Assembly (NCBI GenBank): GCA_964450685.1
Contig: CAYVDN010000001.1
Location: forward strand, 69,150 to 133,149
Direction: 5' to 3'
Length of the DNA: 64,000 bases
Origin: JBAOHV01 sp964450685
GTDB taxonomy: Bacteria > Actinomycetota > Acidimicrobiia > Acidimicrobiales > Microtrichaceae
The notes beneath the pieces are model-generated. The model was not told where the DNA came from. It did not search any database and saw only the letters and a program-made list of their open reading frames with translations. How positions within the stretch are numbered: the stretch's first letter is position 1; each line of letters begins with the position of its first letter. Shown piece by piece: positions 16,990 to 24,757 of the stretch. Made by a program: the position numbers and the translations under genes.

Positions 16990-18348
16990 ATGATCCGGTT
17001 GTACGACACCGCCGAGGCCAAGGTGCTGCCGCTGGAGCCGCGCACCCCGGGAAAGGTGTCGATGTACGTCTGCGGGCCGACCGTGTACGGCCCGCCGCAC
17101 CTCGGTCACGGGCGTTTCTCGCTGGTGTTCGACGTGCTGCGTCGGTACCTGATCTGGTCCGGTCTCGACGTCACCTACGTGTCGAACATCACCGACATCG
17201 ACGACAAGATCATCCGCCGCTCCCAGGACGAACAGCGGCCCTGGCAGGAGATCACCGCGGAGTTCGAGCAGGTCTGGTTCGATGCCATGGACGCGATCGG
17301 TGTGCTGCGTCCGGACGAGGTGCCGCACGCCACCGGCTACGTCAGCCAGATGGTCGAGATGATCGGTGAGCTGGTCGACCGCGGCGCCGCCTATGTGACA
17401 GATGACGGTGTCTACCTGTCGACACCCGATGTCGACGGCTACGGGTTGCTGGCACATCAGTCATTGGACGACCTGGTCGCCGGTGGCGGTGAGCGTGAGC
17501 TGGTCGGAGAACAGAAACGTCACCCGGCCGACTTCGCGTTGTGGAAGTTGGCCAAACCGGACGAGCCGTCGTGGCCCTCACCGTGGGGTCCTGGACGTCC
17601 GGGTTGGCACACCGAGTGCGTGGTGATGAGCCTCGACCTGCTCGGCGACGGGTTCGACCTGCACGGTGGCGGTATGGACCTGGCGTTCCCGCACCACGAG
17701 AACGAGCGGGCCCAGTCGGTGGCTCTCGGCAGGCAGTTCGCCCGGCGATGGGCCCACAACGGGTTCGTCGAGGTGGCCGGGGAGAAGATGTCCAAGTCGC
17801 TCGGGAACTTCACGACGCTGACCGACCTGATCGCACAGCACGACCCCCGTGCCTATCGCTTGCTCGTCCTGCAGTCGCACTACCGCTCGCCGCTCGAGGT
17901 GACCACCGCGACGATCACACAGGCAGAGGCATCGCTCGACCGTCTGGACGCGCTCGCCCGACGGGCCCGTGACCTGTCAGCAGCCGATCCGGATGCCGAC
18001 GTGATGGCCCGGTTCGTCGAGTCCATGGACGACAACCTGGACACCCCTGCTGTTTGCGCGCAGATGTTCGGCCTCGTGACCGAGGTGAACTCCCTGCTCG
18101 ACGCAGGCGATGTGCCGCGTGCCGCAACGCTGGTGGTGGCGTGGCGATCGATCCTGAGCGCGCTCGGTCTGGAGGTACGGGACCAGGTGGACGAGGCGCC
18201 TGCCGAGGTCAACGCGCTCGCAGTCGAGCGTGACGCAGCGCGCGCAGCCAAGGACTGGGCGCTGGCCGACGAGCTCCGTGACCGACTCGTCGCCATGGGC
18301 TACGTGGTGGAGGACGGCCCGGAGGGCACCGTCGTTCGTCCGGGTTGA
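16990..18348 (+). CDS. cysS: Cysteinyl-tRNA synthetase
   Basis: A 452-residue class I synthetase. It has MYVCGPTVYGPPHLGHGRF (zinc-binding Cys and a HIGH-like HLGH), the zinc ligands WHTEC and FPHHENE, and KMSKSLGNF. The C-terminal DALR-like region ends with a segment typical of CysRS (AAKDWALADELRDRL). The related MshC enzyme shares the core but lacks this tail, so CysRS is preferred. A -10 box at leaderless spacing precedes the ATG. Confidence 0.95.
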   Translation: MIRLYDTAEAKVLPLEPRTPGKVSMYVCGPTVYGPPHLGHGRFSLVFDVLRRYLIWSGLDVTYVSNITDIDDKIIRRSQDEQRPWQEITAEFEQVWFDAMDAIGVLRPDEVPHATGYVSQMVEMIGELVDRGAAYVTDDGVYLSTPDVDGYGLLAHQSLDDLVAGGGERELVGEQKRHPADFALWKLAKPDEPSWPSPWGPGRPGWHTECVVMSLDLLGDGFDLHGGGMDLAFPHHENERAQSVALGRQFARRWAHNGFVEVAGEKMSKSLGNFTTLTDLIAQHDPRAYRLLVLQSHYRSPLEVTTATITQAEASLDRLDALARRARDLSAADPDADVMARFVESMDDNLDTPAVCAQMFGLVTEVNSLLDAGDVPRAATLVVAWRSILSALGLEVRDQVDEAPAEVNALAVERDAARAAKDWALADELRDRLVAMGYVVEDGPEGTVVRPG

Positions 18349-18379
18349 GCTGATGGGCTGCTCGGTCAGGGCTGCTGGG

Positions 18380-19243
18380 TCAGAGCTGTTCGGCGCTCGG
18401 CAGTGCTGCTGGTTCGTCGACGACCGGCTGCCACTCGGTCGAGGGGGCGAGGGCGAACACCGCGGGGGCGAGTTCCACGTCGACAGCCGGCGCGTTTGGC
18501 TGGGTGCTGAAGGGAGACTCCGCGAGAGCACCTTGGTTGAGGTCGTCGGTGATCACCTCGGCGTCGACCACGTCGGATTCGGCCTGTGCTGACGGGTCAC
18601 CCTGTTCGGGGGCGAACAGGGCGGGGGCGGTGACTGCCGGTGCTTCGCTGACCGGAGAGGCGTCGGCGGTGGCGGGGGTGGCGAACCAGGACCCGGCGAC
18701 CAGCGTCGTGGCCGCGAGCGCTGTCAAACCTCCGACCATCATCGCCCTGGCGGTGAAGCGGGCGCCGGCGGGTGTCAGGTCGAGCAGCTCCTCCAGCTGG
18801 CTCTCCAGGTCTGCGTCTCCCAGGTCCAGCACGGTCGCCAGGCTGTCGATGTCGGCTGCTCGCAGATCGACGCGTGCGTCGGTCGCTTCGCCGCGCTGGC
18901 GGCGCACGGCTGCCAGGTAGTGCCTGAGCACGGTCCGGTTGTCGATCGGCTGGCCGGGTTCCAGGAACAGCTCGACCCGTTCTTCGCCGACGACCAGGAC
19001 CCCCGGCTCGGTCTGGGAGAGCAGCGGCTGGCGGTCAGGCCACACCTGGGCCAGGTCCGCGCTGTAGAGCTCGACGAGTCGAGCGAGCTCGTCGGCGTCG
19101 GGCGTGTCGGCCCCTGACTCCCATGCCCGCAGCTGGGCGCGTCGCACCCCGAGGGATTTGGCAGCGCTTCGCTCGCGCATGCCCGAGAGCTCCCGCGCCC
19201 GTCGCAGGCGCGGCCCCGGGTCGAATGTGGATGTCGCTGACAT
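18380..19243 (-). CDS. XRE-type HTH protein with a single transmembrane helix (RodZ-like architecture)
   Basis: A 287-residue protein. Residues about 10-70 form a Cro/C1-type helix-turn-helix (SAAKSLGVRRAQLRAWESG). A Glu/Leu-rich middle segment follows, then one TM helix near residues 165-185 and an acidic, Pro/Ala-rich external tail. The layout is like RodZ or transmembrane anti-sigma-type regulators, though I see no RodZ C-terminal domain. GGAGG lies 8 nt upstream of the ATG. Divergent from an acyl-CoA dehydrogenase gene across a 174-bp region with repeated GGTNACC sites. Confidence 0.75.
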   Translation of the reverse strand: MSATSTFDPGPRLRRARELSGMRERSAAKSLGVRRAQLRAWESGADTPDADELARLVELYSADLAQVWPDRQPLLSQTEPGVLVVGEERVELFLEPGQPIDNRTVLRHYLAAVRRQRGEATDARVDLRAADIDSLATVLDLGDADLESQLEELLDLTPAGARFTARAMMVGGLTALAATTLVAGSWFATPATADASPVSEAPAVTAPALFAPEQGDPSAQAESDVVDAEVITDDLNQGALAESPFSTQPNAPAVDVELAPAVFALAPSTEWQPVVDEPAALPSAEQL

Positions 19244-19321
19244 GTCGGAACCTCCGATGGTTCCATCGGCAACTCCGCTGTCGACCTGAGCAAGCAGATG
19301 TACCCGGGTACTGGCGTCCGT

Positions 19322-19369
19322 GGTTACCCGTCGGTAACCTACTCATCGGTAACCTACTCGTCGCTAACC
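19322..19369. promoter_or_regulatory. Clustered GGTNACC repeats, candidate operator
   Basis: GGTTACC at 19322-19328 and GGTAACC at 19333-19339 form an inverted pair separated by 4 nt. GGTAACC recurs at 19348-19354 and a variant GCTAACC at 19363-19369, giving a 15-bp period. They lie between the divergent XRE membrane gene and the acyl-CoA dehydrogenase. Binding by a dimeric regulator is inference. Confidence 0.45.
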
Positions 19370-19417
19370 GCCGACCGCTGTGGCTACCGACCCGGTACCG
19401 ACCAAGAAGGGCCAGAC

Positions 19418-20650
19418 ATGTCCGACTTCTCCGTCAGCCTCAACGAGGACCAGCTCCAGATCCAGAAGTGGATCCACGACTTCGCCGAGAACACTGTTCG
19501 GCCTGCCGCAGAGGAGTGGGACGAGCGTGAGGAGTTCCCGTGGCCGATCGTGCAGGAAGCAGCTCAGATCGGGCTGTACTCGTTCGACTTCGTGGCCCAG
19601 GGCATGCTCGGTGACTCGACAGGTCTGACGATGCCGGTCGCCCTCGAGGAGCTCTTCTGGGGTGACGCGGGTATCGGACTCGCCATCTTCGGATCGTCGC
19701 TCGCCGCTGCAGGCATCGCAGGCAACGGCACCCCGGAGCAGGTTCTGGAGTGGGTGCCGCAGTGCTACGGCACGCCGGAGAAGATCGCGCTGGGTGCGTT
19801 CTGCGTGTCCGAGCCCGACGCCGGTTCCGACGTGTCGTCGCTGCGCACGCGGGCGGTGTACGACGAGGCCAAGGACGAGTGGGTTCTCAACGGCACCAAG
19901 GCTTGGATCACCAACGGCGGTATAGCGGATGTGCATGTCGTCGTGGCGACGGTAGATCCCGAGCTCAAGGGTCGGGGTCAGGCCAGCTTCATCGTCCCGC
20001 CCGGCACTCCAGGGCTGTCGATGGGGCAGAAGTACAAGAAGCACGGCATCAAGGCGAGCCACACCTCCGAGGTGGTCCTCGACGACGTGCGTGTGCCCGG
20101 CTCCTGCCTGCTCGGCGGCAAGGACAAGCTCGACGAGAAGCTCGCCCGTGCTCGCGAGGCGCTGAAGAACCCGCAGGTGTCCTCCGGCAAGCAGCCCGCC
20201 ATGGCTACCTTCGAGGCCACCCGTCCCGCCGTGGGCGCCCAGGCGGTCGGTGTCGCTCGTGCCGCCTATGAGTACGCGCTGCAGTACGCCCAGGAGCGCT
20301 ACGCGTTCGGCAAGCCGATCATCCAGAACCAGTCGATCGCGTTCATGCTCGCCGACATGGCCACCCAGATCGAAGCCTCCCGCCTGATGGTGTGGCGTGC
20401 GTCGTGGCTCAGCCGCAACGGCGGCGGCTACACGATCGGTGAGGGTTCCATGTCCAAGCTGATGGCCGGCCGCACCGCCGTGTGGGTGACCGAGCGTGCG
20501 ATCCAGATCCTCGGCGGCTACGGCTACACCCGTGAGTACCCCGTCGAGCGCTGGCACCGCGACGCCAAGATCTACGACATTTTCGAAGGCACCGAGCAGA
20601 TCCAACAGCTCGTGATCGCCCGGGCCATCTCCGGTTTGCGCATCGAGTAG
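19418..20650 (+). CDS. Acyl-CoA dehydrogenase
   Basis: A 410-residue FAD-dependent acyl-CoA dehydrogenase that introduces the trans-2 double bond in fatty-acid or branched-acyl-CoA oxidation. Family marks are FCVSEPDAGSDVSSLRTRA, KAWITNGGIADV, RYAFGKPIIQNQSIAFMLADM and GGYGYTREYPVERWHRDAKI. The catalytic base Glu is in IFEGTEQIQ at the C-terminus. I start at the ATG at 19418, preceded by AGAAGG; the earlier start at 19298 reads through the operator repeats. The last 26 codons and the downstream terminator recur, slightly diverged, at 24005-24236. Confidence 0.95.
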   Translation: MSDFSVSLNEDQLQIQKWIHDFAENTVRPAAEEWDEREEFPWPIVQEAAQIGLYSFDFVAQGMLGDSTGLTMPVALEELFWGDAGIGLAIFGSSLAAAGIAGNGTPEQVLEWVPQCYGTPEKIALGAFCVSEPDAGSDVSSLRTRAVYDEAKDEWVLNGTKAWITNGGIADVHVVVATVDPELKGRGQASFIVPPGTPGLSMGQKYKKHGIKASHTSEVVLDDVRVPGSCLLGGKDKLDEKLARAREALKNPQVSSGKQPAMATFEATRPAVGAQAVGVARAAYEYALQYAQERYAFGKPIIQNQSIAFMLADMATQIEASRLMVWRASWLSRNGGGYTIGEGSMSKLMAGRTAVWVTERAIQILGGYGYTREYPVERWHRDAKIYDIFEGTEQIQQLVIARAISGLRIE

Positions 20651-20804
20651 TCAAGAACGCCTGTGATTGCAGGGATCTGAGCATCTGAGTCGATGGACTC
20701 CGGAGCGGCCGGTGGGCTCTGTCCGCCGGCCGTTCCGCGTGCCGGAAAGGCCGCTGGTGCCAGTCTGGTATTGGTCCGATTTCGCGAACGCTGCACGTTC
20801 ACCT
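20572..20804 (+). repeat. Copy 1 of a duplicated acyl-CoA dehydrogenase 3' end plus terminator
   Basis: This segment covers the last 26 codons of the gene, its stop, the hairpin and about 70 bp beyond. It aligns to 24005-24236 in the same orientation. In the coding part the two differ at five of 79 bases, all but one silent; the non-coding part is more diverged. See the findings. Confidence 0.85.
20706..20732 (+). terminator. Hairpin terminator of the acyl-CoA dehydrogenase gene
   Basis: Arms 20706-20715 and 20723-20732 pair over 10 bp (CGGCCGGTGG with CCGCCGGCCG, one T-G wobble) around a 7-nt loop. There is no T-tract, as is common in high-GC actinobacteria. The copy at 24138 has a C-G pair where this one has the wobble. 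Confidence 0.65.
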
Positions 20805-20886
20805 CCATGGCGATCCTCACGGGGCGCGACCTTGCGGAGCGACAGCCCGGGTCTACTTTCGCCCGGGAGTTCCGCCGCGATCTTCC

Positions 20887-20923
20887 GGTGCGATTGCTGT
20901 CGCCCCCCAACAGGAATCGCACC
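20887..20923 (-). terminator. Hairpin downstream of the small membrane gene
   Basis: GGTGCGATT at 20887-20895 pairs with AATCGCACC at 20915-20923, with a further inner CTGT/ACAG stem and a 9-nt loop. It lies 42 bp after the stop of the minus-strand gene at 20966 and is its likely terminator. Confidence 0.55.
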
Positions 20924-20965
20924 GAGAGTCGGAATCATCCAATGCTCCGGAACGCCGGCCCTGAG

Positions 20966-21163
20966 TCAGAAGAGCCCGGTGAAGAGCACACACGTCGCAA
21001 CCACTACCACCCTGGCAGCGAGGAGCAACGGTGAAGCTTCGGAGCCTGAACCGGCGGCCGGAGTGCATTCGGTGGACGACAGACTCGTCCGGTGAGCGGA
21101 CGCAACCACCCCGAGCGTCAGGAGCGCCAGTCCTGCGAGTGCAAGCGACCCTTCGATCGACAT
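20966..21163 (-). CDS. Small two-helix membrane protein, unknown function
   Basis: A 65-residue protein with two hydrophobic segments (about residues 6-22 and 45-63) joined by a Ser/Glu/Gly-rich loop. A very strong GGAGGAGGG Shine-Dalgarno lies right before the ATG at 21163, and a hairpin follows the stop, so it has the marks of a real gene although no family is recognised. It lies just downstream of the HAD pseudogene inside the accessory patch. Longer reading frames here start inside the pseudogene and are not credible. Confidence 0.55.
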   Translation of the reverse strand: MSIEGSLALAGLALLTLGVVASAHRTSLSSTECTPAAGSGSEASPLLLAARVVVVATCVLFTGLF

Positions 21164-21299
21164 CGACCCTCCTCCGATCTCCTTCACCGTATTGCGACCC
21201 ACGGGGGGCTGAGCAGCGGACATGACCCTGATCGCGGGTACATGGATGATCCATCGCTGAGTCGCTGGTGAGGAGCGGTGCATTGTGTTGGTGGTTGGC

Positions 21300-21908
21300 G
21301 TAGCGAGCGCCGCGGCGCCGTCGTCGTGCCATGGATGGCCTGGTGGGGCGTGCACGCCAGCCGGATGATCGGGCGACGTCGACGTTCTGCGCGAGGTCGT
21401 CGACGAACACAATGTTCGAGTGATCGCTCCGGTCGACGCCGAGGAGGTCGGATGCGATCTCGAAGAAGATCGGGTCGTGTTTCTGGTAGCCGACGTCGGC
21501 TGGGTAGATGACATGGTCGACGGGAAACGATGCGCCGATTCGCCGGCGGAGGGAGGCAGCACGTCGGTGTTCTTGGTTGGTGGCGAGCACGACACGACAT
21601 CCGGCGTGAGCGGCTCGTTGCGCGAGTTCGATGGTGTGGGCGATCGGCGCATAGTCGGCGTCGAACCAGCAGGCCAGCACCGATTCGACGTCGGCGGTGC
21701 TTCCGATCTGCGCGAGCGCTTTCGCGAGGCCGTCTTCGACGCTTCGTAGGCGGATGATGACGTCGGTCTAGCTCCGTCGGAAGAGTGCCTCGTGGAGCAG
21801 GGCGGGTTCGATCCCGAACTCGGCCCTGATCTCGTTGGTCCACGGTCCTCGACCGCCGCGATCGAGGTCGAGCAGCACGCCGTCGACATCGAGGGCGAGC
21901 GTCAGCAT
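21300..21908 (-). pseudogene. HAD-superfamily hydrolase, disrupted
   Basis: Read from an ATG at 21908, the frame opens with the HAD motif I signature DVDGVLLD. It runs into an in-frame TAG at codon 47 (21768-21770), then continues with clear HAD sequence: FDADYAPIAHTIELA, VVLATNQEHRRA (motif II region), YPADVGYQKHDPIFF with the motif III Lys, and IVFVDDLAQNVDVARSSGW (motif IV). After that point, near 21350, the family-like sequence moves to another frame (HQAIHG), which suggests a frameshift. Coordinates of the 3' end are approximate. It is best read as a decayed phosphatase gene; sequencing error is an alternative. Confidence 0.7.
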
Positions 21909-22058
21909 CGAAGATCCCGAGGCCGCACGCGGTTGGACGGACGGCGGCCGGAGACGACGAACCCACTGTTCGGGGTGACGGCCGTTGGCATCTCGTGAGT
22001 TTCGGCCGACGCGATCCGCTCGGTCGACTTCTGTCCGAACGTCCGCCCGATGGGCGTT

Positions 22059-22064
22059 TAGATT
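22059..22064 (+). promoter_or_regulatory. Candidate -10 box of the methyltransferase gene (leaderless)
   Basis: TAGATT lies 7 nt before the ATG at 22072, with no Shine-Dalgarno. It supports this start over the longer reading from 21985. Confidence 0.45.
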
Positions 22065-22071
22065 GCCCTCA

Positions 22072-22830
22072 ATGCCCAGCAGGCCCCGCTACGACGCCAT
22101 CGGCCATGGCTACTCCTCCACGCGGCGTGAGGATCCCGAACTCCGCGACCGGATCTTCGCCGCGCTCGGCGACAGTCGAACGGTCGTCAACGTGGGTGCG
22201 GGCACGGGTTCCTATGAACCGTCAGATCGGCACGTCATCGCGATCGAGCCGAGCGATGTGATGGCCGGGCAGCGACCGGCCGGCCTGGCGCCGGCGCTTC
22301 GTGGGACCGCCGCGCCGTTGCCACTGAGAGACCACAGCGTGGACGCTGCAATGGCGGTGCTCACGATCCACCACTGGGACGCTCAGCAGGAGCCCGGCGT
22401 CCGAGAACTGCGTCGCGTCGCCCAAGGCCCGGTCGTCATAGTCACCTACGACGCAGATGTGTGTGCCGAAATGTGGCTCTACCGCGACTACCTCCCGGAA
22501 GCGGCCACCCTCGACCGAGCGACCTTCCCGCCGATCGAACGACTCATCGGCTGGCTCGGAGGCCGCGTCCGCGTGGAACCGATCATGAACTCGCGAAGCA
22601 CGCCGGACTGGACCCTGGGCTCGTTCTGGGCGCACCCCGAACGCGTCCTCGACGCCGAAGCCCGTCGTGCGACCTCTGCGTTCGCACGCATGGACGCTGT
22701 TGTCCTCGACCGTGTGGCCGCAGAGATCGCACGCGACATCGACAACGGCGTCTGGGACTCCCGCAACGGCCACCTCCGCGCACTCCCCGAGTGCGACGTC
22801 GGCATGCGTCTGCTCATCGCGCACCCCTAA
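22072..22830 (+). CDS. Class I SAM-dependent methyltransferase
   Basis: A 252-residue protein with the Rossmann-like SAM-binding motif I VVNVGAGTGSYEP (about residues 38-50), an acidic residue at the end of the second strand (IAIEPSD), and a post-motif LPLRDHSVDAAMAVLTIHHW typical of Methyltransf_11. The substrate is unknown. It lies in the accessory patch and its 3' end overlaps a convergent membrane-protein gene by 17 bp. No neighbouring pathway suggests a substrate. Confidence 0.85.
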   Translation: MPSRPRYDAIGHGYSSTRREDPELRDRIFAALGDSRTVVNVGAGTGSYEPSDRHVIAIEPSDVMAGQRPAGLAPALRGTAAPLPLRDHSVDAAMAVLTIHHWDAQQEPGVRELRRVAQGPVVIVTYDADVCAEMWLYRDYLPEAATLDRATFPPIERLIGWLGGRVRVEPIMNSRSTPDWTLGSFWAHPERVLDAEARRATSAFARMDAVVLDRVAAEIARDIDNGVWDSRNGHLRALPECDVGMRLLIAHP

Positions 22831-23236
22831 CAGCAGCGACCCGCTGTCGCGCTCGGACCAGAAACTTCAATTTGCTGCCCCCTGCCGCCGGGAGGATGAC
22901 TGCATTGACCGGCCGGCACCGAGGTGTAGCGAAGCGATCAACCTTTTGAGGATCGACCACCCGGTTCCGAGTCACCCACCAGACAGCGACGCTGGAAACG
23001 ACGGCGACCGGAACGACGACGAAGGACGTCAACACGAAGAGCCCGCCACCGATGTTTGCTCCGATCACCCCGGCCGTCAGGATCCGGTAGCCGAGCCCGA
23101 GATACACGGCGAGGACCCACCACGGAACCAGTACAGCCACTACGCGTCTGCCGCAGCCACCCGAGCGCGTCAGCTGCACCGCAGCCGCCAGACCCACAAA
23201 GTAGTGGTCGAGCACTTCGCGTTCCGAGCGAGCCAC
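22814..23236 (-). CDS. Multi-pass membrane protein, unknown function
   Basis: A 140-residue protein with about three hydrophobic segments: VVAVLVPWWVLAVYLGLGY, a Gly-rich ILTAGVIGANIGGGL segment, and FVVVPVAVVSSVAVWWV. A basic C-terminal tail follows. No family is recognised. The GTG start at 23236 has a TACGAT -10 box 6 nt upstream, which supports a real leaderless gene. It diverges from the toxin-antitoxin pair and converges on the methyltransferase. Confidence 0.55.
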   Translation of the reverse strand: MARSEREVLDHYFVGLAAAVQLTRSGGCGRRVVAVLVPWWVLAVYLGLGYRILTAGVIGANIGGGLFVLTSFVVVPVAVVSSVAVWWVTRNRVVDPQKVDRFATPRCRPVNAVILPAAGGSKLKFLVRARQRVAAVRGAR

Positions 23237-23242
23237 CGCCGA

Positions 23243-23248
23243 ATCGTA
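23243..23248 (-). promoter_or_regulatory. Candidate -10 box of the membrane-protein gene (leaderless)
   Basis: TACGAT on the minus strand lies 6 nt before the GTG start at 23236. Confidence 0.4.
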
Positions 23249-23289
23249 CGGCCCTGCAAGTCCGGAAGGGCACGTGCGGGAGAGTTCGG

Positions 23290-23295
23290 TACCCT
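23290..23295 (+). promoter_or_regulatory. Candidate -10 box of the DUF433 gene (leaderless)
   Basis: TACCCT lies 6 nt before the ATG at 23302. No Shine-Dalgarno is present. Confidence 0.45.
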
Positions 23296-23301
23296 GATGG
23301 C

Positions 23302-23526
23302 ATGTCCTTGGTGGAGCGGATCACGATCGACCCGGAGGTCGCGCACGGTCGTCCCGTGGTTCGGGGAACGCGCATGCGGGTGGCTGACGTGCTCGCGCTG
23401 CTCGCGGCTGGCGCCGACGAGGCCGAGATCCTCGAGGACTACCCGTACCTCACCGCCGAGGACCTGCGGGCATGCCTGGCCTATGCGGCAGCGCAGGCCA
23501 ACCACGCCGTAGTGATCGCATCGTGA
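23302..23526 (+). CDS. DUF433 antitoxin-like protein
   Basis: A 74-residue protein with the DUF433 pattern: RITIDPEVAHGRPVVRGTRMRV, then a helix-turn-helix-like ADEAEILEDYPYLTAEDLRACLAYA. DUF433 proteins are frequently paired with PIN-like DUF5615 proteins and are predicted antitoxins that bind the partner and the operon promoter. Here the pair is arranged antitoxin first with a 4-bp gap. It is inside the accessory patch bounded by the duplicated acyl-CoA dehydrogenase tails, a usual setting for toxin-antitoxin modules. Confidence 0.88.
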   Translation: MSLVERITIDPEVAHGRPVVRGTRMRVADVLALLAAGADEAEILEDYPYLTAEDLRACLAYAAAQANHAVVIAS

Positions 23527-23530
23527 GCGT

Positions 23531-23860
23531 GTGCGCTTTCTGATCGACGCCCAACTCCCGCCGGCGGTAGCCCGCATGCTGACCGAGCACGGCAACCAAG
23601 CGGAGCACGTCCACGACATCGGTCGTGGCGATGCAATGGACCGGGAGCTGTGGCAGTACGCGCTCGACCACGACGCAGTGATCGTGACCAAGGACGAGGA
23701 CTTCGCTCACATGTCGGCCCTCGGTGACCCCGCTCCGATCGTCGTCTGGGTCCGAGTCGGCAACACGCGCCGTGCCTCGTTGCTGGCGTGGTTTGAGCCG
23801 CTCATCGATCGGATCGCGGTGATGGTCGAGGCGGGCGACAGGGTCATCGAACTGCGCTGA
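23531..23860 (+). CDS. DUF5615 PIN-like toxin
   Basis: A 109-residue protein with the PIN-like fold of the DUF5615/Mut7-C type. An acidic N-terminal motif RFLIDAQLPP comes first, then HVHDIGRGDAMDRELWQYA and the central VIVTKDEDF strand-turn. These Asp/Glu residues are the expected metal ligands of an RNase. The GTG start lies 4 bp after the DUF433 stop, so translation is probably coupled. Toxicity is predicted from family and arrangement only. Confidence 0.85.
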   Translation: MRFLIDAQLPPAVARMLTEHGNQAEHVHDIGRGDAMDRELWQYALDHDAVIVTKDEDFAHMSALGDPAPIVVWVRVGNTRRASLLAWFEPLIDRIAVMVEAGDRVIELR

Positions 23861-24004
23861 GCGTGCCGACGCCGGGCAGCGGACGGTGTCGCAGGTACTA
23901 CTCCGGTACTGGTTCTCCCCGAAATCGACCGTATCGCTCCGGGCTTGGCGGACGCGATCGGCTCCACTGCAGCGATCGGGACTCGCCGAACGGCTTCAGC
24001 ACAC

Positions 24005-24236
24005 CTACGAGATCTTCGAAGGCACCGAGCAGATCCAGCAGCTCGTGATCGCCCGGGCCATCTCCGGCCTGCGCATCGAGTAGCTCAGATCCCCGTGAGT
24101 GCAGGGATCTGAGCACCTGAGTCGATGGACTCCGGAGCGGCCGGCGGTCTCTACCCGCCGGCCGTCTCGCGTGCCGGCAGGGCCGCTGGGACGAGTCCGG
24201 AATCGCTCCGATCCAGCGAACGCGTGCTGTTCACCT
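24005..24236 (+). pseudogene. Remnant: duplicated acyl-CoA dehydrogenase 3' end plus terminator (copy 2)
   Basis: From 24005 the sequence encodes the last 26 residues of an acyl-CoA dehydrogenase (IFEGTEQIQQLVIARAI and the tail to the stop at 24083), identical in protein to the gene at 19418 except Asp to Glu at the second residue. The coding differences fall mostly at third positions, as expected if this copy was once a selected paralogue. Upstream of 24003 there is no homology. The terminator hairpin is also retained. Confidence 0.85.
24138..24164 (+). terminator. Hairpin terminator, second copy
   Basis: CGGCCGGCGG at 24138-24147 pairs perfectly with CCGCCGGCCG at 24155-24164 around a 7-nt loop. 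The stem is conserved relative to 20706-20732 while the loop has changed. Confidence 0.6.
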
Positions 24237-24757
24237 TCGCCAAGACGGCCTAGCTGGCTGACGAGAACACCGACGGACACGTACTCGACCGAGTCGAGGT
24301 TGACGGCGCACAGTCACGGAACCCGCTCGACCTCGGGTTCGAGCACCACCTCGCTCGGCAGTGCACTGACGGTCGTCGCTCATTGGGGGAGATCAAGGTG
24401 TGGCGGTTCCTTGGGGCCCAACGTGTGCCTACTGGCAGTGTCAACGAGATCGAGAATCACGCTTGTCGCGGGCTAGGCGAAACTCGGCACAGCTGAGGTG
24501 CCCTTGTGGAGAGGCTTCGGTGGCTCCGCTGACCGTGAGCCTGAGGCGCCTTCGCTGTCAGACCCCGTTCCTACAGTCCCTTTATCACGTCAAGAGGCGT
24601 GAGTCGCGGATACCCAAAGTCGGCTCGTATGACGGTGGGTGTCCGCTCAGGGCGCACGGTTCGGGCGCGAGGGGATGGCGGCACCGGACGGTGTCGGCAT
24701 GGGAGAGGGCCCGTTCCGGCGCTGGGCGGTGCGGCACTTGGCCGCACCGCCCACCAG
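24237..24757. other. Gene-poor stretch after the duplicated tail
   Basis: About 520 bp without a gene I can support. One plus-strand frame near 24260-24475 is open for about 70 codons but lacks a credible start and any recognisable family. The stretch separates the duplicated tail from the DUF222-HNH gene and is probably decayed sequence. Confidence 0.5.

Noticed and set aside
21420..21749. Plus-strand frames opposite the HAD remnant
   Set aside because: The clear HAD motifs lie on the minus strand; the plus-strand peptide has no family match.
20572..24236. Accessory patch as a complete prophage or integrative element
   Set aside because: No integrase, recombinase, structural or conjugation gene is present, and the flanking repeats are long, diverged gene tails rather than short att cores.
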